64,000 nt of DNA from Vitis vinifera. Lineage: Eukaryota; Streptophyta; Magnoliopsida; Vitales; Vitaceae. Where the stretch lies: assembly GCF_030704535.1 (NCBI RefSeq), contig NC_081807.1, positions 19,320,001 to 19,384,000 on the forward strand, in the 5' to 3' direction. The notes under the pieces were generated by a model. The model was not told the origin of the DNA. It was given only the letters and a program-made list of their open reading frames with translations, and made no database searches. A program made the position numbers and the translations under genes. Below are positions 40,547-52,332 of this stretch, one piece after another; position 1 is the first letter of the stretch; each line of letters starts with the position of its first letter.

Positions 40547-42339
40547 GCATGGCAAAACTGCTTAACAACATAGGCTTTTTCATCACTTTTGTCAACACTG
40601 AGCACAGCCACAAGCGTTTGCTCAGGTCTAGAGGCCCCAACTCTCTTGATGGCTTCCCTGATTTTCGCTTTGAGTCTATCCCAGATGGCCTCCCACCAAG
40701 TGATGCTGATGTCACCCAACGCACCGCTTCAGTCTGTGAATCCACCTCCAAGAACAGCTTGGCTCCCTTTTGCAGCCTCATCTCTAAGCTGAATGATCCT
40801 TCCTCCTCTTGCTCGCCTGTCAGCTGTATTGTGTCCGATGGCGTCATGTCCTTCACTCTTGATGCTGCTGAGAAGTTTGGAGTGCCTGAAGTGGTGTTTT
40901 GGACAACAAGTGCATGTGGATTTCTGGGGTATAGGCAGTACAGGGACCTCCTTCAAAGAGGTCTTATACCACTCAAAGGTATTGTTTATCTCTATCTGAG
41001 GCTACGGTTGGATTTGGTTTCGATTTTTTGGGGAGATAGATCCCGTACTCCAATAGTTCAAAATCGGTTCTAACTACTGAAACGAGAAAACATTAAATGA
41101 TTGAAATTAATCTTGAAAGAATAGGTTTTCTTTTTTAGTCCTTTTTAGTTTTCCAAAAAGTATGTATATATATAGCATCTGTCTTTTTTCACAAAATATT
41201 GAGATCGGAAGTTCAGTAACATGTGTCATGTCGCCGTATCATAAAATTTTCCTTTATAAATAGATCTGAAATCAACATGTATCCTGGTCGGTTTCAAATC
41301 TAGTTTATGCATTTCTAGTTTCTACCTTGATTTAATTGAGATCCAAATATCTTCCTTCAAACGATATGAGTTTGGGAGCTAATTTCTGTGTGTGATCCAC
41401 AGATGAAAGCTGTCTGACCAATGGGTACTTAGACACCATTGTTGACTCCACTCCTGGAATAATGAAAACCATCCGTCTGAGGGATTTTCCAGCTATCTTC
41501 AGAACTACAGACCCGAACGATATCATGCTCAACTTCATCATGGTGGAGGCAGAGAGAGCTAGTAAAGCTTCTGCCATCATTTTGAACACATTCGATGCAT
41601 TGGAAAAAGATGTTTTGGATGCTCTCAGAGCCAATCTTCCTCCAGTTTACACCATCGGCCCTCTTCAGCATTTGGTTCATCAGATTTCAGACGATGGGCT
41701 GACAAATTTAGGCTCAAGTTTATGGAAAGAACAACCTGAATGTCTCCAATGGCTCGATTCCAAAGAACCCAACTCAGTAGTGTACGTGAATTTTGGGAGC
41801 ATGATTGTGATGACACCTCAACATCTGACAGAGTTAGCTTGGGGACTAGCTAATAGCAACAAGCCCTTCCTATGGATCATAAGGCCTGATTTGGTGGCAG
41901 GGGACTCAGCGCCTTTGCCACCAGAGTTTATAACTGAAACAAGAGATAGAGGCATGTTAGCAAGCTGGTTTCCGCAAGAACAAGTCCTGAAGCACCCGGC
42001 CGTAGGAGGGTTTGTAACACATTGTGGTTGGAACTCCACAAGCGAAAGCATATGTGGAGGAGTGCGCCTCTGATTTGCATGCCATTCAGGTCCGAGAAAC
42101 CGACAAATTGTCGCTATAGTTGCAGTGAATGGGGCATAGGGATGGAGATTAATGGTAATGTGAAGAGAGACAAGGTGGAAAAGCTTGTGAGAGAGCTGAT
42201 GGATGGAGAGAAGGGTAAGAAGATGAAGAAGAAGGCCATGGAATGGAAGAAGTTGGCAGAAGAGGCCATTATGCTTGGTGGGTCTTCTTACAACAACTTC
42301 AACAAACTGTTGAGTGATGTGCTGTTGTCAAAGAAGTAG

Positions 42340-45300
42340 ACTGATGAACACACTAGGGCTTGCTTTTTAATGTATGTAATCAATTCTTTTAAGTACCAAA
42401 CCATGCATATGAGATTTAATGTGTGCATTCAGCTTTTGTTTGCAAGAATGCATATGTACCAAACCAATGGTGTTCTCCATGTCTTATGTAGTCTTTGAGA
42501 ATCTCAAGTTGAAGATCACTTCACTAAAGGACTTCTACCCATTTCTCATTGCCAATGTTGCTATAAGGTCCTGTGGCTACCTCCCTATCAGCTTGCAAGG
42601 GAGTGAATGAGATTTTGCTGAACCCTATTTAATCCCATTGATTGTGCCTTAGTGTTTTGCCATTAATTGTGCTTGTGATGTTCTTAATTTCCTTTTATCA
42701 CTAAAGATGTTGTTTGAATCCCATTAAAGGAGGGTACGATAATTTTTTCCCCTTTTTATGGTGTTGGCCCTATGTAATCCCTATTTAACGATCTGATGAT
42801 GAATGAATTGTATTAATTCTTCTCCTACTTCACTTTTCATGAAGGGGAGTGATAGTTTGTGGGGAATGTTGCTCTTCCAAAACAACTTTAATAATATCAT
42901 CAATTTGAGTTATGCAGGTTCTTCAACGTGAATTATTCCCCAAATGAGCTAAAACTCTTAAAACATGTGTTAGTATACAAAAATGAGGAGTGAATGAATA
43001 TCTCATTCATTTTCTCCTTCATTTTCGTGTTTGAATAACTTAGATGAAGGTGGGAATGAAATCAAAAGTTATTGTAATGAAAATAAAATCCCACTAATAA
43101 GTGAGATTTAGCCCGTAAATCTCAATTAGGAGGTATTTTGATTTTCTAGTGCAAGCTATTCTTAAAAATGTTTTTAAAAATGTAAAAATTAAAGACTTTT
43201 CTAAATAATTTGTTTTTAAAATAATTTTTTATTTTGATTTTGTAAAAAACACAAATTGTAAATTCACTTTATATAATGTAAACTAAATTTAATTCATGTC
43301 TTATTAAAAATAAAAATATTTTTTAATTACAAATAAATTAAAAATAATTATTTTTAATAAAATATGAATATTAATAATATAATAAAATCATAAATCATAC
43401 TTCTTTATAAATATTATAAAAATATAAATATTAACATTAATTGATTTATTTATTTTAATATAAATAGTAATAATTCAAATTAATAATTTCTAATACCATT
43501 TACATGATTTTATAAATATTGTAAAAATAGGGATATTAAAATATTATAAAATCATAATTAATTTATTTTGTTAAAAATAAAAAATAATTATTCAAAATTA
43601 GTAAATGTTAATACTATTCTGATTTAAATGAATATAAAAATAAATAAAATTTAATTTTTAAGGTATAAAGAAGATAACATTCTAAATTATTTTATTTAAT
43701 CTATAATTAATTATTTAGTTTTTTGAATTTCAAATTATTCTTAAAAATTACAAGATTTATTAAACAATTTAAAGCGTTAATTATGTCTATTATTTTTTAT
43801 AGTCATTATATATATTTTTTTGAGTTTTAAATTATTTTTTAAAATTATTAAATTTATTAATAACTTCAATAGAAAAGGCTCTCACTTGATTTGATGTTCA
43901 TTTTTTCTAATGAAAAAATTTGAAAGAACAATTCTCTATTTTATTTTGTTTTTAAAAATTGTTTCTAAAGAATAACAACCAAATTGTGGTATAATTTTTT
44001 TAAAACAATCTTGTTTTTAAATCACACTCTCAAATAGGTTTTTATTATTTAGCAAAAAAAAAAAATCTCAATGATTTTTTCTAAATGAAAATAAAAAATT
44101 ATTTCAAACTATGTACAATGTAAGATTTTAAAAAAATTAAAATTAAAATAAAAAATGATTTTAAACCATAAATACGAATTTTATTGATAATTTATTTCTT
44201 TTTTTCATTTTTATTTCTATTTTATTTAATATTGGACTAGAAACAAATTACCATTCCACTGTTACATTCCTATATACATTAAAACATAAGAATTGGAATT
44301 AACAAATTCATTCCTATTTAAGAGGGAATAAAAATGAAATCAAAATATTCATTCTCATTCCTCATTCCTTAATGTCAAACTCGTCTTAATAATTACTTTT
44401 TAGTGTTGTACCACATGCTTGGTACACTAGATTCCTCCTTGACCATATTCTTCTTACTCCGTTTAGAGATATTGTTTTGTCTTTCTCCATCACGAGCTTG
44501 TAAAAACCTCTTTACTGCAATCAAATCAATATTTTTCAGCACCTCAATATGATCTTGCAATGCAAGTGACTTAAACTTTGGGAAAAGTTGTTTTTAATCT
44601 CTTGATAGCTCCTTGGATTCAAATCTATCATAGCTTGTAGATTGAAATATCTTCAAGTCTAGGAAAAATGTGTTTTTATACACACGTATGAAAAAAAACC
44701 ACAAAATAGTAACCCCAATTTATAAAATATAAAATTTAAACAATAATTTAAAAATAATTAGTATTTCATACACTTTTTAATCAAATGTATTATCTTTGAT
44801 CCTTCATATATTATATTTTCATGATATAAGTACTATATTTGATAATATCAAATACTACTTTTAAAGTGTATGAAATTTGAATTATTTTTAAAGATGATTC
44901 TTATTTTGTAATTATTTTTACATGGGCATGGAATACACTTTTTCCTTTATAAAATCAAGCTCTCCTTTCGGCGTTGGTTTTCAAGAGCAAAAAACTTGGA
45001 CTCTAGCTAATTTGTTAATTCAAAATTCAATAGTGGAATCTTCTACCATCTTTTGAAACATAGAGTAGTTGTGTGAGGGCAGGGAATTACTTTAAGTTAG
45101 TTATATAGGTAACATACTTTTGAACAAAGACACCCACCTAGTTGGCTAAAGCGTTTGGGAACAACTTATAATTTGAGACATTATGATGGACTCAACTTAA
45201 TTTCATTTAATGGGTTAGTTTACAATGGTGCACTTTAGGCATATCAATATCAACTGTCTACATTTCAAGTAGGCAAATAAGTTGTCTAAGCTCTATGAAA

Positions 45301-46150
45301 CTCTTTTGGTTGTTAGACTTGAACTGCATGGCTACATAGAAAGTCTACAGTTGATGAGGGTTAATTGGTTACTAAATATGTGGTGCACCCAAAGGATATC
45401 AGGGGCACGTACCAATGTCAATTGGAACTACTCTTATTTCATGCTATAAGAGGAAAAAGCAAAAGAAAGGGGGGACTCTTTTTTTGGTCCCTTCTACAGT
45501 ACTTTCCTTAATATTTTTCAAGAATCCAATGTTACTTAAGGAAAGATCCAAAAAAAGGTTTCAAAGAAATGGCCTTGCAAAGAATAAATTCTGATAAGGA
45601 TAAAGTTATTTGTAAGGCATGACATAAGAGAAAAGTTAGGACTTGCCCCAAGAATAAATATTTACATTTGAAAATCAAGCTAGCTATAGATAGAAGTGGC
45701 CCCGTCATGAACATATTTTTGTGATGCTTTGACTCATTAAATGAAAGGGAAATTTATGTGGTGACCAAAAATCTAATAACAAAAAAACAAGAACTTGACT
45801 AAAATAGAAAAAGATTTTAACTACCCTAATAAACATCCAAAAGTAATTGAAACCCACGTGAACCTCACTAATTATTTTATATTTTATTAGAAATTAGCTT
45901 ATGTGATTAAAAAGTTATAAAGAAATTTTGTAGTATATTTTAAAAGTAGAAAACAAATAAAATAAAATAAAAATATTAGAAATGACTTACTTTTTAATAA
46001 GCTAATTATGAGTATAATGGGCTTTCATAGCTCATCATTTTTCCTTTTTATCATAAAATAGTAAAATAATAGATGATTGGATATAATTAATAGCTATTAA
46101 TTATAATAGATTTTTTTAACATCTTATTATTAAAGGGAGGAATAAAAGAG
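42340..46150. other. Gene-free spacer between UGT copies
   Basis: The first ~100 bp is UGT 3' flank (homologous to sequence after 50370). About 43,130-44,060 is very AT-rich, with words such as aaaatgtttttaaaaatg suggesting degraded MITE material. No gene, LTR pair or clear terminal repeats were found. Confidence 0.45.
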
Positions 46151-46218
46151 CACATGAAATGACAAGACATGAAAAGACGATAATAAAGATAATGCACAAA
46201 ATAATGATAAGAATCTAT

Positions 46219-46326
46219 GGTAATCTCACCACATTAAAAGCTAATTTTAGAGAAAGACAAAGTTTGTCTATTGGTAATCTCACCACATTAAAAGCTAATT
46301 TTAGAGAAAGACAAAGTTTGTCTATT
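46219..46326. repeat. Perfect 54-bp tandem duplication
   Basis: The 54 bp beginning ggtaatctcaccacattaaa and ending aaagtttgtctatt occur twice without a mismatch (46219-46272, 46273-46326). The length is a multiple of three, but the surrounding open frame has no recognisable protein character and contains a (TA)n run, so I do not call it a gene. Confidence 0.93.
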
Positions 46327-46560
46327 TACATGACTTATAATAGAGGTATGAAACATATATATATCTATATATATATATATATATATTTGGTCATTATGCT
46401 TTCTAAATCACCTTATCATTCTTTTAACCAAATCATAGAATATTTTCAAAAATATAACCAATCACTCATTACCAAAAAAGAGGAGAGAAATTTTTTTAAA
46501 ATATGCATCGATTTGTATTTGGATAACATTATTATAATTGAAATACTTGAGGAGAGATGA

Positions 46561-47200
46561 CTTTTAATTTAAGGGGAAGAGGTTTCACCTTTTCTACACA
46601 TTAAAATTCTCAAAGAAAATAAAAATGACTAATTTGATATTTTTATCAAATATTTGTCAAATGAGGTATTAGTCATATTTCAAAACAAGTTAGATGTTCA
46701 TATTCATTCATACTCCACTTTGGGGGCACATTAAGAAAAAGAATAAATGATGATACAAAATGGCAGGACATGAAATGAGAGGATACATAATACAAAAACA
46801 TGAAAGACAATAAAGATAATACACAAAATAATTATAAGAATCTACTTTGATCAATATTTTCATAAATCAAGGACAATTAAATATTAATAATATTTTGGTT
46901 AATTTTGGAATATTTATTATTTCTTTTTTTATATAATTCACAATGCATTTCTATATAAATTTTTAAACAAAATGATAAAATTCATCACTTTTTTTTTTTT
47001 TTTTTTTGGTCAAATTATCAGACTTTTACTTGTAACCACTTATCACCTAAAAAGTCAAAATATTTGTAGAAGTATAGCACCAGATCTTTTACAGTAATTA
47101 ATCCATATAAGAAACCAGAGAATTTTTGCCTTTTTATTTGGTACCATTTATTTGTATCAGTCCTTTTTTCGTTTTTCATTTTTTTTTCACTTTCATTTAA
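46561..47200. other. Gene-free AT-rich spacer
   Basis: Part of 46,735-46,850 repeats, with changes, the sequence at 46,135-46,215 (tgacaagacatgaaaagac... against tggcaggacatgaaatgag...). No gene is seen. Confidence 0.45.
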
Positions 47201-47544
47201 TAATTTTTTTTAACTAGTCATATCAAAAAGTAAGATCTAATGTGGATACATAAACCTAAAATTTTATTTTTGGAATGGCGACTATAACCCGACACCATGA
47301 GCCATGGCTAGTTCTTACTTATTCTCGAACTCTCCTTTCTGAAAAGGGTAAACAATAGCTTAAATAGTTGAAGCTTGGAAAAAGGAACATGGGAGGGAAA
47401 TTAAAACCAATTTTGAAGTCCTCAAATATGATAAATCTTGGTGGATTTTTTTATTCCTTCTTTTTTAAGAATACAAATGAAATAAGTACACCATCTCAAG
47501 GTCATGTGATTAAACCCACATGAGAGAGAGAGAGAGAGAGAGAG

Positions 47545-48902
47545 ATGGCTTCAATCAGAGCTTCTGATAAACCTCATGCTGTGTGCATCCCATACCCATC
47601 TCAAGGCCATGTAAACCCACTGCTGCAGATGGCAAAACTGCTTCACAGCAGAGGCTTTTTCATCACTTTTGTCAACACTGAGCACAACCACAAGCGTTTG
47701 CTCAGGTCTAAAGGCCCCAACTATCTTGATGGCTTCCCTGATTTTCGCTTTGAGACTATCCCAGATGGCCTCCCACCAAGCGATGCTGATATCACCCAAC
47801 CCACCGCTTCTGTCTGTGAATCCACCTCCAAGAACAGCTTGGCGCCCTTTTGCAACCTCATCTCTAAACTCAATGATCCTTCCTCCTCTGCTGGCCCGCC
47901 TGTGACCTGTATTGTGTCTGATGGTGTCATGTCCTTCACTCTTGATGCTGCTGAGAAGTTTGGAGTGCCTGAAGTGCTGTTTTGGACGACAAGCGCATGT
48001 GGGTTTCTGGGGTATAGGCACTACAGAGACCTCCTTCAAAGAGGTCTTATACCACTCAAAGGTATCGTTTATCTCTATCTGAGGCTGAGGTTGCATTTCG
48101 GTTCGGTCTTATCCAATAATCCAATAGCTCAGGTTTCAAAAATGGAACGGCCGGTCCAATCTATCGGGGTCTGTCCGGTCCGGTTGGATCAATTAGACCG
48201 TTCATGGGTTGGACTGTTTCTGAACAGTAGCCGGTTCCCAAAAATTGTACAGTGAAGTTACAGCCTTTGGGTCAACCCTGCCAGCCATCAGTCCGTTTTC
48301 TTTCCATTTGATGCAAACTAGGTGGGAGGAGTCGACCTTGGATCTCAAGGATATCAAAATGATGGTCGATCCATTGGGCCATAAGAGTGATACATTATTA
48401 GCTACACTTGTAGAATAAAATATACAAAAATATTACTTTTTTTTTTCCAATTTTTTATTATTTAAAACCATTAAATAAACACAAATATTTACTAATATGT
48501 AATGTTATGCATGAAAAAATATAATAACATTTAAAATTTTAAATAATGTGTCACGCTATAATTAAGAGTACATTATGGTAGGATCGGTTTTTATAATGAT
48601 AGAAAAATGAAAGACTCTGTCAAAGTTCTTTATAATTTTAAAATGTTATACACATGTTATTTAATAAAATTAAAAATATTAATATATTTATATTTATTCT
48701 TATCATTTAATTTGGTAATATCAAATATAAAAAATGAAATATTATTATTATTTTTAATTGTATATATTTTAGATTTTTATAATATATAAAATACATAATA
48801 TAGCTTGTTGTTCCAGAACTTTTTTGATTTAATGATTGATGAAAATAGTGATTGCAATTAACATTAAAATAATAGGTTTTTTTTTCCATTTTTTTTTATT
48901 TC

Positions 48903-48946
<44 letters not shown>

Positions 48947-50370
48947 ATTTCTTATTTTTGGGACCATTTTGTTGTACTTGTCTTCACGGGTCCTGATTTA
49001 GGTATAAACAAAACATTGAGATTGGAAGTTCAGTGTCATCTTATCATAAAGTTTTCTTAAAAAAAGAAAGGTTTTTTTTTTTAGTTTTTTTTTATTTCTT
49101 CATATATATATATATATATATTTAATTTCTTATTTTTGGGACCATTTTGTTGTACTTGTCTTCACGGGTCCTGATTTAGGTATAAACAAAACATTGAGAT
49201 TGGAAGTTCAGTGTCATCTTATAATAAAGTTTTCCTAAAAAAAGAAAGATATCTGAAATTACCATGTATCTTGGTCAATGATTTCAAATATAGTGATTGA
49301 AAACTCTTCAACCTTCCATGGATTTCACCAAAATAGAAAAGTTTATGCTTATTCAAGTTTCTACGCCTGTAACATGAATTTGGGATCCAAATATCTTCCT
49401 CCAAACAATGCTTATATTCTTTGTGTGATTCACAGATGAAAGCTGTCTGACCAATGGGTACTTAGATACCATTGTTGATTCCATTCCTGGAATGATGAAA
49501 ACCATCCGTCTGAGGGATTTTCCAGCTTTCTTCAAAACTACAGACCCCAACGATATCATGCTCAACTTCTTGATCGCGGAGGCAGAGAGAGCTAATAAAG
49601 CTTCTGCTATCATTTTGAACACTTTCGATGCATTGGAAAAAGATGTTTTGGATGCCCTCAGAGCCACCCTTCCGCCAGTTTACACCATCGGCCCTCTTCA
49701 GCATTTGGTTCATCAGATTTCCGACGACAAGTTGAAATTTTTTGGCTCAAGTTTGTGGAAAGAACAACCGGAATGTCTCCAATGGCTCGATTCCAAAGAA
49801 CCCAACTCAGTAGTGTACGTGAATTTTGGGAGCGTGATTGTGATGACACCCCAACAGCTCACAGAGTTAGCTTGGGGACTAGCTAATAGCAACAAGCCTT
49901 TTCTATGGATCATAAGGCCTGATCTGGTGCCAGGGGACTCAGCGCCTTTGCCACCCGAGTTTGTAACTGAAACAAGAGATAGAGGCCTGTTAGCAAGCTG
50001 GTGTCCGCAAGAACAAGTCCTGAAGCACCCGGCGGTAGGAGGGTTTGTAACACATAGCGGTTGGAACTCCACAAGCGAAGGCATATGTGGAGGAGTGCCG
50101 CTGATTTGCATGCCATTCAGGGCCGAGCAACCGACCAATTGTCGCTATTGTTGCAGTGAATGGGGCATAGGGATGGAGATTGATGGTAATGTGAAGAGAG
50201 ACAAGGTGGAAAAGCTTGTGAGAGAGCTGATGGATGGAGAGAATGGTAAGAAGATGAAGAAGAAGGCCATGGAATGGAAGAAGTTGGCAGAAGAAGCCAT
50301 TATGCCTGGTGGGTCTTCTTACAACAACTTCAACAAACTGTTGAGTGATGTGCTGTTGTCAAAGAAGTAG
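47545..50370 (+). CDS. UGT85A-like UDP-glycosyltransferase, intact, two exons
   Basis: Family 1 glycosyltransferase that moves a sugar, usually glucose from UDP-glucose, onto small lipophilic acceptors in the cytosol. UGT85A members act on terpenols, cyanohydrins, iridoids or cytokinins; the acceptor cannot be read from sequence. Exons are 47545-48061 and 49436-50370 with GT/AG intron ends in phase 1. They total 1452 bp, 483 residues plus stop, normal for the family. His22 in PYPSQGHVNPLLQ and Asp126 in CIVSDGVMS fit the catalytic His-Asp pair. The 44-residue PSPG box runs from WCPQEQVLKHPAVGGF to the end of VPLICMPFRAEQ. Within it THSGWNS has Ser where THCGWNS is usual and where the pseudogene copy keeps Cys. 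The ATG directly follows a (GA)11-like run. The neighbouring pseudogene is its tandem duplicate. Gene model confidence is high; substrate unknown. Confidence 0.93.
48062..49435 (+). other. Intron of the intact UGT gene, enlarged
   Basis: 1374 bp, against 424 bp in the paralogue. The first ~60 bp and last ~150 bp are homologous between copies. The extra sequence includes a GC-richer patch with ggtccggttgg-like words (48,150-48,330) and an internal duplication with TA repeats (48,886-49,248). Confidence 0.85.
48880..49248. repeat. Tandem duplication of about 190 bp with (TA)n, in UGT intron
   Basis: The block ttttttttatttcttcatat-(TA)n-atttaatttcttatttttgg through attggaagttcagtgtcatc occurs at about 48,888-49,070 and again at 49,083-49,248. 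The TA run is much longer in the first copy (about 48,906-48,942 against 49,101-49,120). Confidence 0.9.
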
Positions 50371-51600
50371 ACTGATGAACACACTGGAGCTTGCTTTTTA
50401 ATGGATGTATTCAATTCTTTTAAGTACCAAACTATTTTCCGACAATGACCCTTTTTTTCTTATATATATATAAATGTGGGTCTTCTGATTTAATGTGTGC
50501 ATTCAGCTTTTGTTGGAAAGCATTCATGTAGATTGTATCAATTTTATGAATGATTTGTGGGATGTTAATTGCATGATATATCTTAAAGTCTACTCGTTAT
50601 AGCTTCAATTGGTTGGCATTTTTCGGGGTTCAAAATTTGTTTGATGGTATTAAAAACATAAATTTATAAAAATATATAACTTTATATTACAAATTGGTAA
50701 TTATATTAGCAAACATTATTCCACTTATAGAATTCAAAAATAGTTTCTATTAGATAGACTTTAACTTTATATAAAAGGAAACTATTATTGTGGGGAAATT
50801 TTTTCAACTATAGGCCTACATATTAACATTAATTGTATGTGTATGGTGTGCGCGCATACCCACAAATAAAATAGAGTACATGTATAATGCGGTTATGGTT
50901 CCAATCTAAACGGAACATATTACTATTTTACTCACATCTTATTATTGAGTGAAGTTCAAATTCTCTACATTACACTGTTTTAGACGTGGAAAATTGAAAA
51001 CCCCACTATTACACTCATGGATACATGTATGTCTTCCTATTAATTTTCTTGAGGATTTAGTAGGGGATTCTAACATGGTGAATAAAGGTTTTATCATTTA
51101 TTAATTTTCTAACAATGGGCATTAGAGCCACTCATGTTGAATCATTCAAGTTTTTATTTATTTATTTATTTTTTAAAGGTGATTCTTGGTGGGTGGAGGC
51201 CGGCCATGAGTATGATTTCTAGTCTTCCACCCTTCTAGTGATGCTTTTTTATGTTGCAAGTTTTTTTTTTTCTATAATTTATCCCGAAAAATCAAAGTGT
51301 TTTGTGCAACAAGGAATTTTTTCTATAAATTTTTCCCATAAAATTTAAATGTGTTAAAAAATTTTCTCGAAAAATCTAAGTGTTTCTAGTAATAAAGATT
51401 TTTTTCATATTTTTTTTTATAGAAAATCTAGGTTTTTTTTTTATAGAATTGTTGGGGTACGGAAGAGGTGGTTGCATGATAATGGTGTATAATCTAGCCA
51501 TTATCTATTCTACATTATCATTTGATAAGTTATGGATACAAAATTTGTTATTAGGTCAAGTGATGGGTTTGGGTTTTTGGGTAATTGGGTAGGGGTGAGG
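50371..51600. other. UGT 3' flank and gene-free spacer
   Basis: The first ~130 bp is homologous to the flank after the UGT pseudogene. Nothing coding is recognised further on. T-rich sequence dominates 51,130-51,450. Confidence 0.45.
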
Positions 51601-51615
51601 TTTGAGCAACATAGT

Positions 51616-51712
51616 TTGAATTTGACCGACACGATTTGATTTTGACCAAGTCGATTTGACTTTGACCGGCCTAATTTGACCAACCCGCTTTGACTTTGGC
51701 TGACACGGTTTG
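51616..51712. repeat. 20-bp degenerate tandem repeat rich in W-box cores
   Basis: Units like cgatttgattttgaccaagt repeat about every 20 bp. TTGAC followed by C or T occurs at 51622, 51642, 51656, 51662, 51676 and 51690. TTGAC[C/T] is the WRKY-binding W-box core, but the array lies between the 3' ends of two convergent genes, so a regulatory role is not supported by position. Confidence 0.75.
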
Positions 51713-52332
51713 ATAAAAGAAAAAAAAATTATTTCTTTACATAATTAAAATCCAATGTTTCAATATAAATTAAATTGAAGTTATACGTCGCCAAAGTCAC
51801 CTCTATTATATGGATTTATTTATCTTGAAATATGTGGATTTTGTTAAGGAATTGCATGCTTGAAGACATTTTTCTTTGCATGTTTGAAGGCTCCAATACC
51901 ATGTAAACCTTTTGGATTTTGATGAAATGGGTTGTACATCTTTATTAAAAATAATACAAACTGAGCGGAGATGGGAATCCATGAGAAGTTCAAAAAATAG
52001 TAATCTATGAACTACTCTGTATTAATTAACTAATCAAAGATATAACACCACGCCAAAGGATTGTAAAAAATAACAAGTATAGCTAAGGCACATGTGAAGA
52101 GAATTTTCAAATTTCTCTCTAATAAACTTAATAGCCTTCCACACCAATTTTAGGCTCAAAAGAAAATTAAATAAATGACGAAGAACTGAATGCATGGAAC
52201 TCCATTCTGCTTCAATGTCATCAAACAAGACAATTCGACTCGACTCAGAGATACTAACCCAAGAGAAGATGCTGATCTAAACTTCAAATGAATGATAATA
52301 TTTTTGCTCTGATCAAAACACATTAGTGTCAT

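Larger units (their letters stand above)
34181..42339 (+). pseudogene. UGT85A-like glucosyltransferase, disrupted by a copia insertion
   Basis: First copy of the tandem pair. The start codon at 34181 directly follows a (GA)n run. Exon 1 is 34181-34264 plus 40547-40978. The two halves are separated by a 6.3-kb copia element in antisense orientation. Before the insertion a single C is missing (about 34231, ccataccatctc against ccatacccatctc in the second copy), which shifts the frame into an early stop. The intron is 40979-41402 (GT/AG) and exon 2 is 41403-42339. Exon 2 reads through most of the UDP-sugar binding (PSPG) box, including WFPQEQVLKHPAV and THCGWNS. A net 2-bp insertion near 42064-42070 then shifts the frame and ends it at a TGA. 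Downstream sequence up to the TAG at 42337-42339 is still homologous. With three independent lesions this is a pseudogene. Confidence 0.93.

Noticed and set aside
42984-44382. Single large MITE bounded by gaatgag / ctcattc words
   Set aside because: The ends are only loosely complementary, and no target duplication was found.
46159-46560. 133-codon open frame with an 18-residue internal repeat
   Set aside because: It encodes a (TA)n run as an Ile-Tyr repeat, is very AT-rich, and has no recognisable domain. The repeat is better described as a DNA-level duplication.
47551-48096. 181-codon minus-strand open frame
   Set aside because: Antisense shadow of UGT exon 1; the plus strand has the catalytic motifs and splice sites.
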